From Patescibacteria group bacterium (GTDB lineage Bacteria; Patescibacteriota; Microgenomatia; UBA12405; JAHJSD01), in NCBI GenBank assembly GCA_018830585.1, contig JAHJSD010000093.1, forward strand, positions 1-25,282: a stretch of DNA of 25,282 nucleotides. Reading direction: 5' to 3'. The notes under the pieces were generated by a model. It had not been told where the DNA came from, did not search any database, and saw nothing but the letters and a program-made list of their open reading frames with translations. Positions 1-8,522 of this stretch are shown piece after piece. Numbering within the stretch: position 1 is the first letter of the stretch; each line of letters starts with the position of its first letter. A program made the position numbers and the translations under genes.

Positions 1-1155
1 AAGAATATCCGGACGCGTTGTCATTTTGCTAATAACGTTAGTTCCCGGATCGTAAAGTGCCATGAACGGATAACCCGCTTCGTTTACACCAGCAATCATT
101 ACTCCCGCAGGGTGGTGACCATTAATATCGGGACAAGACCAGGGCTTCATGCCATTAAGATAACTTATTTTAGTTTCCGTGGCATGATTGTCACCAGGCT
201 TAAAACTCGCGATTGCAACTGAGTTGCTATCGTCGCCCTGGGAAGCAACTACCCAGCGTCCATTTTTCCGAGCTAAGCCGGTAATGTTGGGTCCTCCTTT
301 GGCCAGATATTCCTCAAGAACAGAGGCGTAACCGCCTGCCCCATCCGGCTGCAAACGGAAAATATCCGCGGAATGACCCGTCTCTGACCCTTTGACAGCA
401 TAATAAACATTGCCTGCTTCAACAACCATAGCAACCATACCATGTTTCGGGATATCAACATCGTGTCCGTCGACTAACTGTTTTTCTCCGGTCTGCGAAT
501 TAATTATCCAAGCTTCAACTCTGCCCTGCGCGGTCCCGGTTTCAACATTGGCCAAAATTAAAACCTTGCCATCAGGATCGTTCGGCAACCGGACCAAAGA
601 AGCAAAGGGGCATTTTCTGCTGATAAGCGGAAAGCCCTCAATCGTCACCGGTTGGTCAAATTCGCCAGTATCGGGGTTTTCTGCGGCAAGATTCAAAGTG
701 GTGCCCACGTTTGCTATATTCAGACCAAAAGAGTAAAGCCGGCCGTCTAAATCAACACAACCGACAGAAAGATCTTGTCCGTCATTGCGGATCTCCTTCA
801 CCGTGCCGGGGATTGTTTCCGCGCTGGCTTCTATTTCGGCAGAACCCTCTGATCCGGCGCTGTTATCACCAGGAGAACCAGGTGGAGGAGTCCCATCACC
901 CAAGGGTGGAGGGACATTGACCCCTTCTCCCACTGACCCAGGCTGGCCGGAAGAATCCGGAGTCGAAGAAGGAACCTTTTTCGCATTCTCACCAGGGTCC
1001 GGAGTGGGAGACGGGGACGGAGAGTCTGGACTTGCTCCTGCCACCTTCGCTCCAGCTGCCGCTGCAGCAGCACCGGCAAGAGCACCAATCGCCAATTTTA
1101 CAAATCTCCTTCTCGACAGGTCTTTTACTTCATCGTCTTGTCCCTCTCCGTTCAT
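1..1155 (-). CDS. Tat-exported protein with proline-rich linker, 3' end cut by window
   Basis: The reading frame is open from an ATG at 1155 to the window edge (385 codons, no stop), so only the N-terminal part is seen. Residues 14-20 read SRRRFVK, a textbook twin-arginine (Tat) motif. It is followed by a weakly hydrophobic Ala/Gly stretch (21-36) and an AGA|S site near residue 41. Residues about 42-110 are a Pro/Ser/Gly/Asp-rich linker typical of surface tethers. From about 110 on, short beta-type segments with repeating G-x-V and W patterns suggest a beta-propeller-like or other all-beta domain, but I cannot name the family. Function is unknown; export of a folded protein across the membrane is inferred from the signal. 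A TTGCCT-17-TATCAT promoter ends 7 nt before the ATG and no good Shine-Dalgarno is present at normal spacing. Confidence 0.8.
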   Translation of the reverse strand, partial: MNGEGQDDEVKDLSRRRFVKLAIGALAGAAAAAAGAKVAGASPDSPSPSPTPDPGENAKKVPSSTPDSSGQPGSVGEGVNVPPPLGDGTPPPGSPGDNSAGSEGSAEIEASAETIPGTVKEIRNDGQDLSVGCVDLDGRLYSFGLNIANVGTTLNLAAENPDTGEFDQPVTIEGFPLISRKCPFASLVRLPNDPDGKVLILANVETGTAQGRVEAWIINSQTGEKQLVDGHDVDIPKHGMVAMVVEAGNVYYAVKGSETGHSADIFRLQPDGAGGYASVLEEYLAKGGPNITGLARKNGRWVVASQGDDSNSVAIASFKPGDNHATETKISYLNGMKPWSCPDINGHHPAGVMIAGVNEAGYPFMALYDPGTNVISKMTTRPDIL

Positions 1156-1474
1156 AAAACTAATGATACCCTCCAGCGGCAATTAAGGCAACTTTTCGCG
1201 GCCGGGGATTGGGATTTTGGGCCAGAAGGAAGAGCACGCTACCGCTCATTTCTGGGTATTCATGATCCCGGATCGTTTTAAGTCTTTCGATCCGGGATCA
1301 AATTTTGGCGAAGGCGGGTAAGTTCTCTAATGTTCTCGTCTTTCCCTTTAAGCATGGGTTTTCCTGAGACGGAATAATCCCACCCCCGGGGAGCCAAAAC
1401 CCTGCCTGCCCTCCTACCGGCGGGCCTGCCTGTCGGCAGACAGGTAAACCGGCAGGCAGGTCACCCCGGGGTGT
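1156..1474. repeat. Repeat-filled spacer: GATCC hairpin, CCCCGGGG element, nested CCTGCC palindrome
   Basis: No gene is visible. There is a perfect 12-bp inverted repeat, GATCCCGGATCG, at 1264-1275 and 1288-1299 around a T/A-rich loop (also found near 5490, 10935, 17318 and 23401). A CACCCCCGGGGAGCCAAAAC block at 1381-1400 and its partner CACCCCGGGGTGTTTAAC at 1462-1479 are separated by a 61-nt element (1401-1461) with perfect 10-bp terminal inverted repeats CCTGCCTGCC/GGCAGGCAGG. The outer element runs into the stop codon of the next gene, whose TAA is part of the GTTTAAC motif. Confidence 0.8.
1163..1191 (-). promoter_or_regulatory. Promoter of the Tat-exported protein gene
   Basis: TTGCCT (1186-1191), a 17-nt spacer and TATCAT (1163-1168) on the minus strand, then 7 nt to the ATG. 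Transcription would start at or next to the start codon. Confidence 0.55.
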
Positions 1475-2224
1475 TTAACTTTCTTTACCGAAAAAGTCGC
1501 CAATATCAAACTCTAACTCAATTGCTTCAACTAAATCAAAAGCAAGACTAATAACATTAACTAATTCTTTTTTTAACGGCCTAAGTGACGGATCTTTGGA
1601 AAGAGCCGCAATCGAATCCGCAATCGCCAAAAAACCGCGGACAGCAATAAAGGCCGAGGTTAAAGAATCATGGCTTAGATCTTCCGGATCTAATTCCTCC
1701 TCGACCCGAGATGAAAACGCCCGAAAGGTTTTGCCTAAAACTAAATTCTTAAAGTAGATAATTATCTCTAAATTTTGCTCGAGTAAGTCTTCATCCGCCT
1801 CAGCCGGGATGATTTCAAAGTTTTTAACCAAACAGTCAAGCCGGTTAGCAAATTTCTTTACCTGTTGATAAAAAAGAAACTCCTCCGGGTCAGGTTCGTT
1901 GGAAAGATCAACCTCTCCTAATTTGCCAAGATCTATCTCCAGTCTTTCCGCATCTGTTTTAATCAGGTCCGCCAATTCTTTGAAACTTTCTCCTACTATC
2001 TCCAAAGTGGTTTCGAGAGAGTTGGGATCCTTACCTTGTTTTAGAGCTTTTTCCTGTCTCTCAAGATCAGTCCGGTAAACCCGACAAGAATCCCTAAGTT
2101 GGCAACTCTCGCAATAACGATCACAGTAATTAAACGGCAACCGGTAAAACAAGTGTTTCTTTGCCCACGGGGGTCTGACCGCGCCAAATTGTCCCCTGAA
2201 ACCAGAATAGTTATCAAAACTCAT
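1475..2224 (-). CDS. Hypothetical protein with N-terminal Cys cluster
   Basis: I do not recognise this protein. From the ATG at 2224 it is 249 aa. Near residues 33-47 it has a cysteine cluster, YCDRYCESCQLRDSC (C-x3-C-x2-C-x5-C), which could bind zinc or an FeS cluster. The rest is acidic and predicted mostly helical, with Leu/Ile-rich heptad-like stretches. An upstream TTG (2281) would add 19 residues, but it lies next to a dispersed repeat and lacks a ribosome site, so I prefer the ATG. The stop codon is supplied by the edge of a dispersed CCCCGGGG repeat. The next gene upstream (the nucleotidase) is on the same strand, but the spacer carries a repeat, so an operon is uncertain. Confidence 0.7.
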   Translation of the reverse strand: MSFDNYSGFRGQFGAVRPPWAKKHLFYRLPFNYCDRYCESCQLRDSCRVYRTDLERQEKALKQGKDPNSLETTLEIVGESFKELADLIKTDAERLEIDLGKLGEVDLSNEPDPEEFLFYQQVKKFANRLDCLVKNFEIIPAEADEDLLEQNLEIIIYFKNLVLGKTFRAFSSRVEEELDPEDLSHDSLTSAFIAVRGFLAIADSIAALSKDPSLRPLKKELVNVISLAFDLVEAIELEFDIGDFFGKES

Positions 2225-2285
2225 AAAATAGTCTAACACTCCGGGAAGCAAAGAAACTTTCAGACATTCTTGGAAAAGCAAAGTG
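2225..2285. other. Short region upstream of the Cys-cluster gene
   Basis: Open in frame with the 249-aa gene through a TTG, but without a start signal; treated as 5' untranslated or spacer. Confidence 0.3.
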
Positions 2286-2365
2286 GCAAGAATTAGGGGA
2301 TTCTTCGCTCCGCCCTGTACCCTACATGGTACAGGGCTCCGCTCAGGATGACGAGGCGAAGTAAG
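2286..2365. repeat. TTCTTCGCTCC...CAGGATGACG dispersed repeat with hairpin
   Basis: Contains the inverted repeat CCCTGTACC/GGTACAGGG (about 2311-2334) embedded in the GGATTCTTCGCTCC...CTCAGGATGACG sequence. A relative occurs near 7122-7160 (GGATCCTTCTCTCC...CAGGATGACGGG). Confidence 0.6.
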
Positions 2366-2398
2366 GCCAAAGGTTCGGGATGACGTACTTGAATCAAA

Positions 2399-3870
2399 TC
2401 AAAAGTTATAAACCAACCTGCCTTCTACCTTTTTGTCCAAATTCTGGTTGTTTCTTAAGAATTCCTCCAAAACTTCCTGGGCTGAGGTGGTAACTACTTT
2501 ATTGGCTTTTGATTCCAAAAGCTCATTTTGGGAAATATTTAAATAGGTTTTTGATTGGTTAAAATGATAACCCTGAAGACAGACTGCGTAGAATTCAGTC
2601 TCTTCAACCGGCTTGCCGTCAATAGTTAAAGAAGTTAAAGATTTTTCTTTTTCGTCATAGACTGCCTTTACCCGGTTGTTTACCTGATAACACTCGCCTT
2701 CTCCGTCCCGGTTTTCCGGTCTCATAATATGGGCAAAGAGCTTTTTTAATTTAGCCCCGCTGATAGAGTAACGGGTAAGACTGTCATCGTAAGAAAAACA
2801 GGCGAGAAGATCTTTTAAAGTTACCATCGGGCCTATTTCTTTAACCCGGATTGAGCCGCTTCCGACCAGCATCACCTGGCATCCGGCCGCTTGGGCAAAA
2901 GCGTCGGCGACCAAATTTCCCAAAGATGTTTCAATTTCTCTTTTAGGATGGGTTAATTTTTGCGCCAGTTTACAAATAATAGTGTTGTATTTCCGGTCCA
3001 CTTCTTCTTTAAAAGAATCAATATAAGCTTTTAATTTTAAGTCCGGTTTGGCTAATTTATCATCGATCGGAATCAGCTGCCATTGGTAATCAACCACGCT
3101 GTTGGTGTCGTCGTCAACAACAATATCGAAACGGCCAATCTGATCTGTTCCGACTCCGGCCTGGGCGATCAAAACATTATTGACCTTCTGCGGTTTTTCC
3201 AGAACCGTGTGGGAATGGCCGCCGATAATGATATCCACCCCCCATTCGGGCTTGAGCATTTTGGCTAACTTAACGTCTGATTCAAAACCGATGTGAGTCA
3301 GCAAAATAGTCAGGTCAATATCGTCGTTTTTGTAGGCGTTGCAGATCTTGCCCACCTCCTGGGTGGCTTCCTCCAAGCTGATAAAACTACCCACTAATTT
3401 GCCCAGACTGATCGCGTCCATCACTTTTTCGGTGATAATGCCGGTAAACAGGATATCAAACCCGGCTTTGTTGACAATTAAATAAGGATTCATCAGCCTT
3501 TTATAATATTTTTTGATATACAAGTTGGCGTTGACTATTGGGAAATTGGCCATTTTTTCCAAAAAAAGCAAGTGGGGCAAACCGTAGTCGAATTCATGGT
3601 TACCCAAAGCAACCACGTCCGGAGATAAGTAGTTCATGATCTCCATAGTGGAAATGCCTTTGTATTCAGCATCAATCAGCGAGCCCTGGACCATATCGCC
3701 GGAGATAAGGTAAGGTAAAGAACGTTTTCTTCTTCTTTTCTGACCCGGTTGATGTAACCGGAAAGCAAGGCCAAGCCACCGATCAGATTACCCTTTTCCC
3801 CAGCCACTTCGGCTAAAAAGTCGCCGTGCATATCGTTGGAATGAAGAATAGTAAATTTTTTGGTCCTCAT
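2399..3870 (-). pseudogene. 5'-nucleotidase / metallophosphatase, split by a 5-bp duplication
   Basis: Two overlapping minus-strand frames together encode one 5'-nucleotidase / 2',3'-cyclic phosphodiesterase-type protein. The first frame (ATG 3870) carries the metal motif HSNDMHGDF. The second carries GDMVQGS, GNHEFDYG and GGHSHT, completing the calcineurin-like phosphoesterase metal site, then a C-terminal 5'-nucleotidase domain to 2399. Family members release phosphate from nucleotides, normally outside the cell; no signal peptide is visible here. The frames part at a tandem 5-bp duplication (AAGGTAAGGT, plus strand 3707-3716). Removing one copy restores ...YLISGDMVQG in a single frame. This means a real or very recent frameshift, or an assembly error. 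Without suppression the gene is split; the longer downstream frame alone (from about 3694) lacks the first metal ligands. A TATAAT box ends 9 nt before the ATG at 3870, inside the upstream gene's 3' end. Confidence 0.85.
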
Positions 3871-3898
3871 GCCGCATTGATTATACAACAAGACAAAG

Positions 3899-5050
3899 TC
3901 AATCCGGTTTGTCACACAACCAATTGACCGAGCTGTTTTTAAGATAACGGCAAAACCGGTTAAGACAATCATAAAAAGCGGCCAGCGATTTTTTATCCCA
4001 GAAAAAGGAAGGTTCTAACCACAAGCCTTTGATTTCCAAAATTTCCCCAACTAACCTCGGCTCGATTCTGGCAACAAATCTATCACCGTACAAGACCGGC
4101 AGGGTGTAATGACCATACCTCCTCTGAACTTTGGGGGTATAAACCTCCCATTTGTAGTCAAAGTCAAAAAGATCGCGGATAGTGTTTCTGTCCCAAAGAA
4201 GGTTGTCCAAAGGAGCCAAAAAAGAGAATTCGGCGATTGTTTTCATCTTTTTTATTTCTTGAAAAAAATGCTTCTCCACCGAAGAAATAAGATATTTTTT
4301 ATTAACACCGTCTATCGATAGCTCTTTCAGAATTCCTTTTTTTAGAAGCTCGTCAACAATCGGCGCGATTTGCTGTCCTTTACCCATTCCTAACCAACCC
4401 TGTCCGGTTCCCGTTTTTGGTAAAATGCCGACACTTTCAACCCGGCGGATTACCCGTTCCTCGTCGGGCAAATAGCCGTCCGGCCAGTTAAATTTTGCTC
4501 CGTATAATTTATCCGGCAGATCGAAATATTTTCTCCCTTTTTCCCGCTTTGAAATCACCAACCGGCCGGTTCTCCAAAGAACATCAAGCGCCGCTTTGCC
4601 CCATCTGGGGTTACCCCAAAAACAATCCACTTTCTTTGGGTTGTTTATCCGGGAGGAAGAAAGCTCGCCGTTTTCCGATATTTTTTTAACCAATTTTTCC
4701 AATTTCTTTTTGTTTTCCTCAATAAAACGGTCCGTCCTCTGATTTGAATAAACTCTTCGGCAAAGACAAAAATCTTCTATCGGAACAAGACAAAGCTCTT
4801 TGTCTAAACACTCTATTCCCTTTCTTTGGCGGTAAAGCCAGCGATGATAGTCCAGAGGATGAATATTTTTGACTCTGGACTGCAAAACCAAATCAACATT
4901 GTTGCCGCAAGGGTTTTGAGGATCAAACTGGATCGAATGAAGCGATTTAAAAACAGTGTCTATCCCTTTAATGCCGGAAAGGCTTTTGGGTGGTAATAAG
5001 AAATGTTTTGCTAAAAGATAACGGCGGGCGGTTTTTTTGGAAACTTTCAT
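3899..5050 (-). CDS. YcaQ-like winged-helix DNA glycosylase
   Basis: The 383-aa protein matches the HTH_42 / YcaQ-AlkZ superfamily, whose members excise alkylated or cross-linked bases. Diagnostic features are the SIQFDPQNP segment near residues 39-47, a Q-x-D catalytic motif as in the YcaQ branch (AlkZ has Q-x-Q), then VDLVLQSRV, and the C-terminal FLAPLDNLLWDR segment typical of the family. Length is close to family size (about 380-410). An earlier ATG at 5074 exists, but it lies within a probable -10 box (TGTTAAAAT), so I chose the ATG at 5050, giving MKVSKKTARRYLL. The gene overlaps the promoter of the nucleotidase gene downstream. The role in repair of interstrand cross-links or alkylation damage is inferred from the family. 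Confidence 0.85.
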   Translation of the reverse strand: MKVSKKTARRYLLAKHFLLPPKSLSGIKGIDTVFKSLHSIQFDPQNPCGNNVDLVLQSRVKNIHPLDYHRWLYRQRKGIECLDKELCLVPIEDFCLCRRVYSNQRTDRFIEENKKKLEKLVKKISENGELSSSRINNPKKVDCFWGNPRWGKAALDVLWRTGRLVISKREKGRKYFDLPDKLYGAKFNWPDGYLPDEERVIRRVESVGILPKTGTGQGWLGMGKGQQIAPIVDELLKKGILKELSIDGVNKKYLISSVEKHFFQEIKKMKTIAEFSFLAPLDNLLWDRNTIRDLFDFDYKWEVYTPKVQRRYGHYTLPVLYGDRFVARIEPRLVGEILEIKGLWLEPSFFWDKKSLAAFYDCLNRFCRYLKNSSVNWLCDKPD

Positions 5051-5728
5051 TCTAAGAATGGCCCATTTTAACATAAATAAAAGGTTTTATCGTTCGAGCC
5101 CCTCGACAAGTTCAGGATTGTAACCTCTCTACCTGAGCTCGGGGTCAAAAGCTTGTCGAGAACAGAATCCGACTTGATCGAAAACTTGGTGTAAACAATT
5201 CTTCTCGACACAACCTAAAGAGTTCTTCTTCTCGACTCCTTCGACAAAGGCTCAGGATTATAATGCGCTCGAAGAATAATTATCTTAGTACCATGTCGAG
5301 GGCGCCTCGGTTCATAGGTAATTAGGGGACAGCGAACAGTGAAACAGTCAGAAGATAGTTAAAAGCTGAAAGCAAAAAACGAAAGTTGGAGTAGGCAAAG
5401 TCATCCTGATCCGCCATCCGCCAACTGGCGGAGGCGGATGATGACGAAGGACCCCTGTCTGCTCGCCCCGCTTACTTTGGATAATCACAATCCCGGATCG
5501 TTTTCAGATTTTCTTTTCCGGGATCGAAATAATTCCTGAGGTGTCAACCTATCACACACCCGGTGTGTGATACCTCAATTTCACCTCGGAGGAGAAATTG
5601 ACGGTTTTCGCTTTCTTAGAATAAAACAATTTCCTTGAAAGACACAATCCGGGACAATCCGGAAACGGGCAACTCACAGAGCAGTTTGGCAAGAGCGGGG
5701 GTGGCTTTTAGTTAAGTCTATCTTGTTC
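5051..5728. repeat. Repeat-rich spacer (TCGACAAGCTC, GATCC hairpin, ATCACACACC palindrome)
   Basis: No gene is supported. From about 5090 to 5290 there are copies of the TTCTCGACTCCTTCGACAAAGG...CTCAGGATTATAATGCGCTCGAAG family, closely matched at 16142-16225. At 5401-5450 lies a CATCCTGATCCGCC...GGCGGATGATGACG hairpin. At 5490-5524 is a GATCC hairpin copy (ATCCCGGA/TCCGGGAT). At 5538-5576 a nested palindrome has GAGGT...ACCTC outside and ATCACACACC/GGTGTGTGAT inside. Related sequences occur near 6900 and 17420. Confidence 0.75.
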
Positions 5729-6709
5729 TTATACTTGATTGCCAATTAACATCTCAACAGTTTGTCTCAACCCTCCCGAACGGGGAAGGATCTCTATTGG
5801 TGATCTTCCCCCTCTAACCTGATTAATTAACCTTTTTAAAGCTTTAGCCGAATACCTTTCTTTTGAACCGGCAACCGACCCGAGCTGATCAAGCCGGGCG
5901 AACAATTCTAAAATAGTGGTTACCTGGGCAAAAGGGTAAACTCCGGTTTCGTTATAGGCGAAAAGTTCCTCCCTTTTAAAACTCTTTTCGTAAATTCCTC
6001 GCGTATCCCGAACGACGACCCTACCATTCTGGTTATCAAATTTGGTTATTTGCCAATTTTCTCTAACTGTGCCATCACTTCTTGGCACCCTGACAAAAGT
6101 GCCTTTTCTGAAAGCGGGTCTGGCAGTTAAGGTATCGTCTACTCCCTCTTTCTGGTACAACTGACTGCCGCGATCATATCTGAGCAAAAAAGCCGGGGTT
6201 AATGGGATTCCCTGATCAACCATAAAAGCGGCAACATCAACTTCAGGGTCCTGATAACCCATCAGAGATTTTCCGGTATAAAATTGCAAAGCGTGAAGCC
6301 ATTCTTCAAGATGGACTAAAGCAATTTCTCTCTCTAACCTAACTTGGTGGATATTGGCAGGATATTGATAATTAGTATCGATTCCGGAAAGGCTAATTCT
6401 TTTTCCCGGTTCAATAGAACAGGTTGACCGAAAAGCAGCAAAATTGGCGATAGAAACAGCCTCTTCAAGAGAACCTGGAGGTTTGTCCAAAAACCGATCA
6501 GCTCCCCTGGAAACAGTGAACCCGATCCCGTCAGCTTCTTTTTTACGAAAATGGTCAATTGCCTGCTTGTGCCGGCCGCCCTTTACCAAACCGACACCTT
6601 CTTGAATATGCTTGTAGCCCTTGAGCTCCTCCGGAGAAATTTTTTCCCAGTTTGTTGCCTGTCCCGACGCTAAAGAGAGAGTTGCCGGTGATAAGATTTC
6701 CCCTTCCAT
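5729..6709 (-). CDS. Hypothetical protein with HLEEWLH motif and SH3/KOW-like segment
   Basis: The 326-aa protein is not recognised. Residues 133-142 (HLEEWLHALQ) followed by D154, E156 and D158 in GYQDPEVDVA form a cluster of His/Glu/Asp that could be a metal site, perhaps a degenerate zincin or a ferritin-like pair; this is speculative. Residues about 198-252 are rich in alternating beta residues (KGTFVRV, WQITKF, GRVVVRD), resembling an SH3 or KOW barrel. The C-terminus is basic and helical. No signal peptide is seen. A TATAAT box (6715-6720) ends 5 nt before the ATG and there is no Shine-Dalgarno, so a leaderless mRNA is likely. It stands alone between two repeat-filled spacers. Confidence 0.75.
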   Translation of the reverse strand: MEGEILSPATLSLASGQATNWEKISPEELKGYKHIQEGVGLVKGGRHKQAIDHFRKKEADGIGFTVSRGADRFLDKPPGSLEEAVSIANFAAFRSTCSIEPGKRISLSGIDTNYQYPANIHQVRLEREIALVHLEEWLHALQFYTGKSLMGYQDPEVDVAAFMVDQGIPLTPAFLLRYDRGSQLYQKEGVDDTLTARPAFRKGTFVRVPRSDGTVRENWQITKFDNQNGRVVVRDTRGIYEKSFKREELFAYNETGVYPFAQVTTILELFARLDQLGSVAGSKERYSAKALKRLINQVRGGRSPIEILPRSGGLRQTVEMLIGNQV

Positions 6710-6714
6710 ACTTT

Positions 6715-6720
6715 ATTATA
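6715..6720 (-). promoter_or_regulatory. -10 box for leaderless start
   Basis: A perfect TATAAT on the minus strand ends 5 nt from the ATG at 6709. The -35 region (TTTCCG at 17 nt) is poor. Confidence 0.5.
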
Positions 6721-7303
6721 ATTGTTTCTTTGCCGGGCGGAAAGTTTGAAAACACCGGGGGTGTAGGTAGACTAACGTCTCTAAGGCACAAGACCATAGA
6801 CAAACTAATTCACTTCTCGACTCCGCCATGCTTCGCTCGAAGAATAAATTGTTAAATGGCTAAAGTGTTGGGAAACCTCCATAGAGTTGAATTAATTCCC
6901 TAGGTGTCAACCTAACCCACCCCGGGGGTGGGTTAGGGGGGAAGCTTATCTCGCCAGGGGCAGATAAAACAAACGAGACAATATAAAAAGGACGTTGCCA
7001 GGAACGTGTGTCCCGATATGGCATACCTGGGACAATTCGGAAGTGGATAAAGTGGATAAAGTGGATCGAATTTTAGCGAAGGGAAACTTGCCGGCCCCAA
7101 AGAGCAAATTGCCAGAGATTAAGGGATCCTTCTCTCCCTGAAGGAGATCAGGATGACGGGGTGGGCTATAGGGTCAGGGTTTTCACTTTCTCGGAACAAG
7201 AAAATCTTGGCGTTTTTCCGTAAGAATACGAAGAGTCTGCTCCTGGCCCTAAATGAACTAAATGGTGATTACAGCTTAGCGCGGAGGGGAAAGTTAGTTA
7301 ATC
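6721..7303. repeat. Repeat-filled spacer with long palindrome and 9-nt tandem repeat
   Basis: Contains TTCTCGACTCC...GCTCGAAG (about 6813-6845). A long near-perfect palindrome, CCTAACCCACCCC/GGGGGTGGGTTAGG, lies at 6911-6937, preceded by GAATTAATTCCCTAGGTGTC, which matches the region before the palindromes near 5540 and 17420. A 9-nt tandem repeat (AGTGGATAA, about three copies, 7031-7057) and a CTTCTCTCC...CAGGATGACGG copy (about 7127-7160) follow. I see no convincing gene. Confidence 0.7.
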
Positions 7304-7684
7304 TTACCAGAAGCTCTCAATTATTGCTTGAATCCCAGATCTGCCCTCTTGATACCCACGCCTACGTTGACGCACCAAGTGCTCCCCCCACAAAGGCCTC
7401 AATGATCGCGGAACAACATCTAGGGACTGCGGAGGGACCAAAACCACCTGACCCCTTGAGGTAGCCAGGCTTTCCCTTATTCTGTTCTTTTCAGCAGCCT
7501 CCCACTCATCCTCCCTGTCGATCCTTGCTGGAGACCATCCGGATTCAGGCTGCCGCCGCCTTTGCGCTTCCATAACAATTTCTAGAAGCTCAAATTCACC
7601 TATTACTATCCGTTCTCCCAACTTCGCTCCTGCCTCAAATTGAGTCCGCCTAACTTTTACTACTTCTACTAACTTCCCAATCAT
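7304..7684 (-). CDS. Hypothetical basic protein, 126 aa
   Basis: No family is recognised. The ATG at 7684 is preceded by GGAAGGATGCA, giving a usable Shine-Dalgarno (GGAAGG). The protein is charged, with Arg- and Glu-rich helices (AQRRRQPESGW, DREDEWEAAEKNR) and a VVLVPP segment; there are no membrane segments. It lies 38 nt downstream of a 42-aa ORF on the same strand, suggesting a two-gene operon. The overlapping plus-strand frame at 7153-7464 has no start signal and looks like a shadow. Confidence 0.5.
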   Translation of the reverse strand: MIGKLVEVVKVRRTQFEAGAKLGERIVIGEFELLEIVMEAQRRRQPESGWSPARIDREDEWEAAEKNRIRESLATSRGQVVLVPPQSLDVVPRSLRPLWGEHLVRQRRRGYQEGRSGIQAIIESFW

Positions 7685-7722
7685 TGCATCCTTCCGATTT
7701 TAACAATAAACTATCGTCGGTA

Positions 7723-7851
7723 TTATAATCGTTTTATGCTATAGAACGCAAGTTCTTCTTCTTTTACGACAGATAGACGCTTCTGCGCGAACTCTTGCAT
7801 AGAAAGCCTAAATCTTTTGGAGATTACTACTGTTTCAGCTGTTTCACTCAT
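7723..7851 (-). CDS. Small ORF, 42 aa
   Basis: ATG at 7851, stop TAA at 7723-7725. The peptide starts MSETAETVVISKRF and has an amphipathic, charged helical pattern (MQEFAQKRLSVVKEEELAF). It lies just upstream of the 126-aa gene on the same strand, so the two may be cotranscribed. No strong ribosome site is seen. Without homologues I cannot say more than that it is a plausible small gene. Confidence 0.35.
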   Translation of the reverse strand: MSETAETVVISKRFRLSMQEFAQKRLSVVKEEELAFYSIKRL

Positions 7852-7873
7852 ATAAATTGGGTTGTTCCAAATA

Positions 7874-7904
7874 GGCTCTGTCACCAATCTCTTTGGTCAG
7901 AGCC
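7874..7904. other. Hairpin
   Basis: GGCTCTG/CAGAGCC stem with an inner ACCA/TGGT pairing, 7874-7904, between the divergent 42-aa ORF and the Nudix gene. A second perfect hairpin, GGTGCAG/CTGCACC, is at 8025-8044. Neither has a T-run, so neither is a clear terminator. Confidence 0.5.
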
Positions 7905-8081
7905 CTTTCCGTCATTCTCTGAAGCTGGGACAGGACTTTTCAAGACAACTTCTGAACAATTTAGGATACTAAACTATTTGTAAGTGGAGAAAAGAAAACT
8001 TAGGATGAACAACCATAACCCCAGGGTGCAGTATCCGCTGCACCTGAAAGGTGCTAAGGTACTAAGTTTTGGAGTCCAGTT

Positions 8082-8090
8082 TGGTAGAAT
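8082..8090 (+). promoter_or_regulatory. Extended -10 promoter of the Nudix gene
   Basis: TGG-TAGAAT (8082-8090) is an extended -10 element ending 6 nt before the ATG at 8097, with no Shine-Dalgarno. A leaderless transcript is predicted. Confidence 0.6.
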
Positions 8091-8096
8091 AACACC

Positions 8097-8522
8097 ATGC
8101 CAGATTTTAGGGTCGCAACCAAAGCAATCATTTTCAATACTAAATTGAAAAAATACTTAGTATTGAAAAAAAATGACATTGAGGATATTAATCCCAATAC
8201 CTTTGATATGCCTGGCGGGAGAATGGAATTCGGGGAGAAACTTGAAGAAGCGGTAATCAGAGAGGCAAAGGAGGAAACAGGGCTTGATGTCACCGCTCAA
8301 CAAGTGTTTAATGCCTGGACATTTGCCAAAAAGAATAAAGATTTTCAACTGACCGGAATTGATTTTTTGTGCACTACCGAACAAGAAGAAGTTAAACTGA
8401 GTGAGGAACACTCCGGTTTTGAATGGAGAAGTGCCATAGAAATAGTTAGTGACGAAAGATATCCGGACTGGCTTAGAAAAACCATTGAGAAAGCAGAAAA
8501 GACTCACAAGACTTATTCATAA
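8097..8522 (+). CDS. Nudix hydrolase
   Basis: The 141-aa protein carries a complete Nudix box (G-x5-E-x7-REUxEExGU): GRMEFGEKLEEAVIREAKEE followed by TGL at about residues 41-63. Family members hydrolyse nucleoside diphosphates linked to another group, often damaged nucleotides or nucleotide sugars; the substrate cannot be read from sequence. The N-terminal strand (RVATKAIIFNTKLKKYLVL) is typical. It is convergent with the protease gene, and the two 3' ends overlap by 10 nt. Confidence 0.93.
   Translation: MPDFRVATKAIIFNTKLKKYLVLKKNDIEDINPNTFDMPGGRMEFGEKLEEAVIREAKEETGLDVTAQQVFNAWTFAKKNKDFQLTGIDFLCTTEQEEVKLSEEHSGFEWRSAIEIVSDERYPDWLRKTIEKAEKTHKTYS

Noticed and set aside
785..1186. Plus-strand open frame, Pro/Ala/Ser-rich
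   Set aside because: Shadow of the Pro-rich linker and Tat signal on the minus strand, which has a proper signal and promoter.
7153..7464. Plus-strand open frame overlapping the 126-aa gene
   Set aside because: Starts in a repeat and has no ribosome site or promoter; the minus-strand frame has a Shine-Dalgarno.
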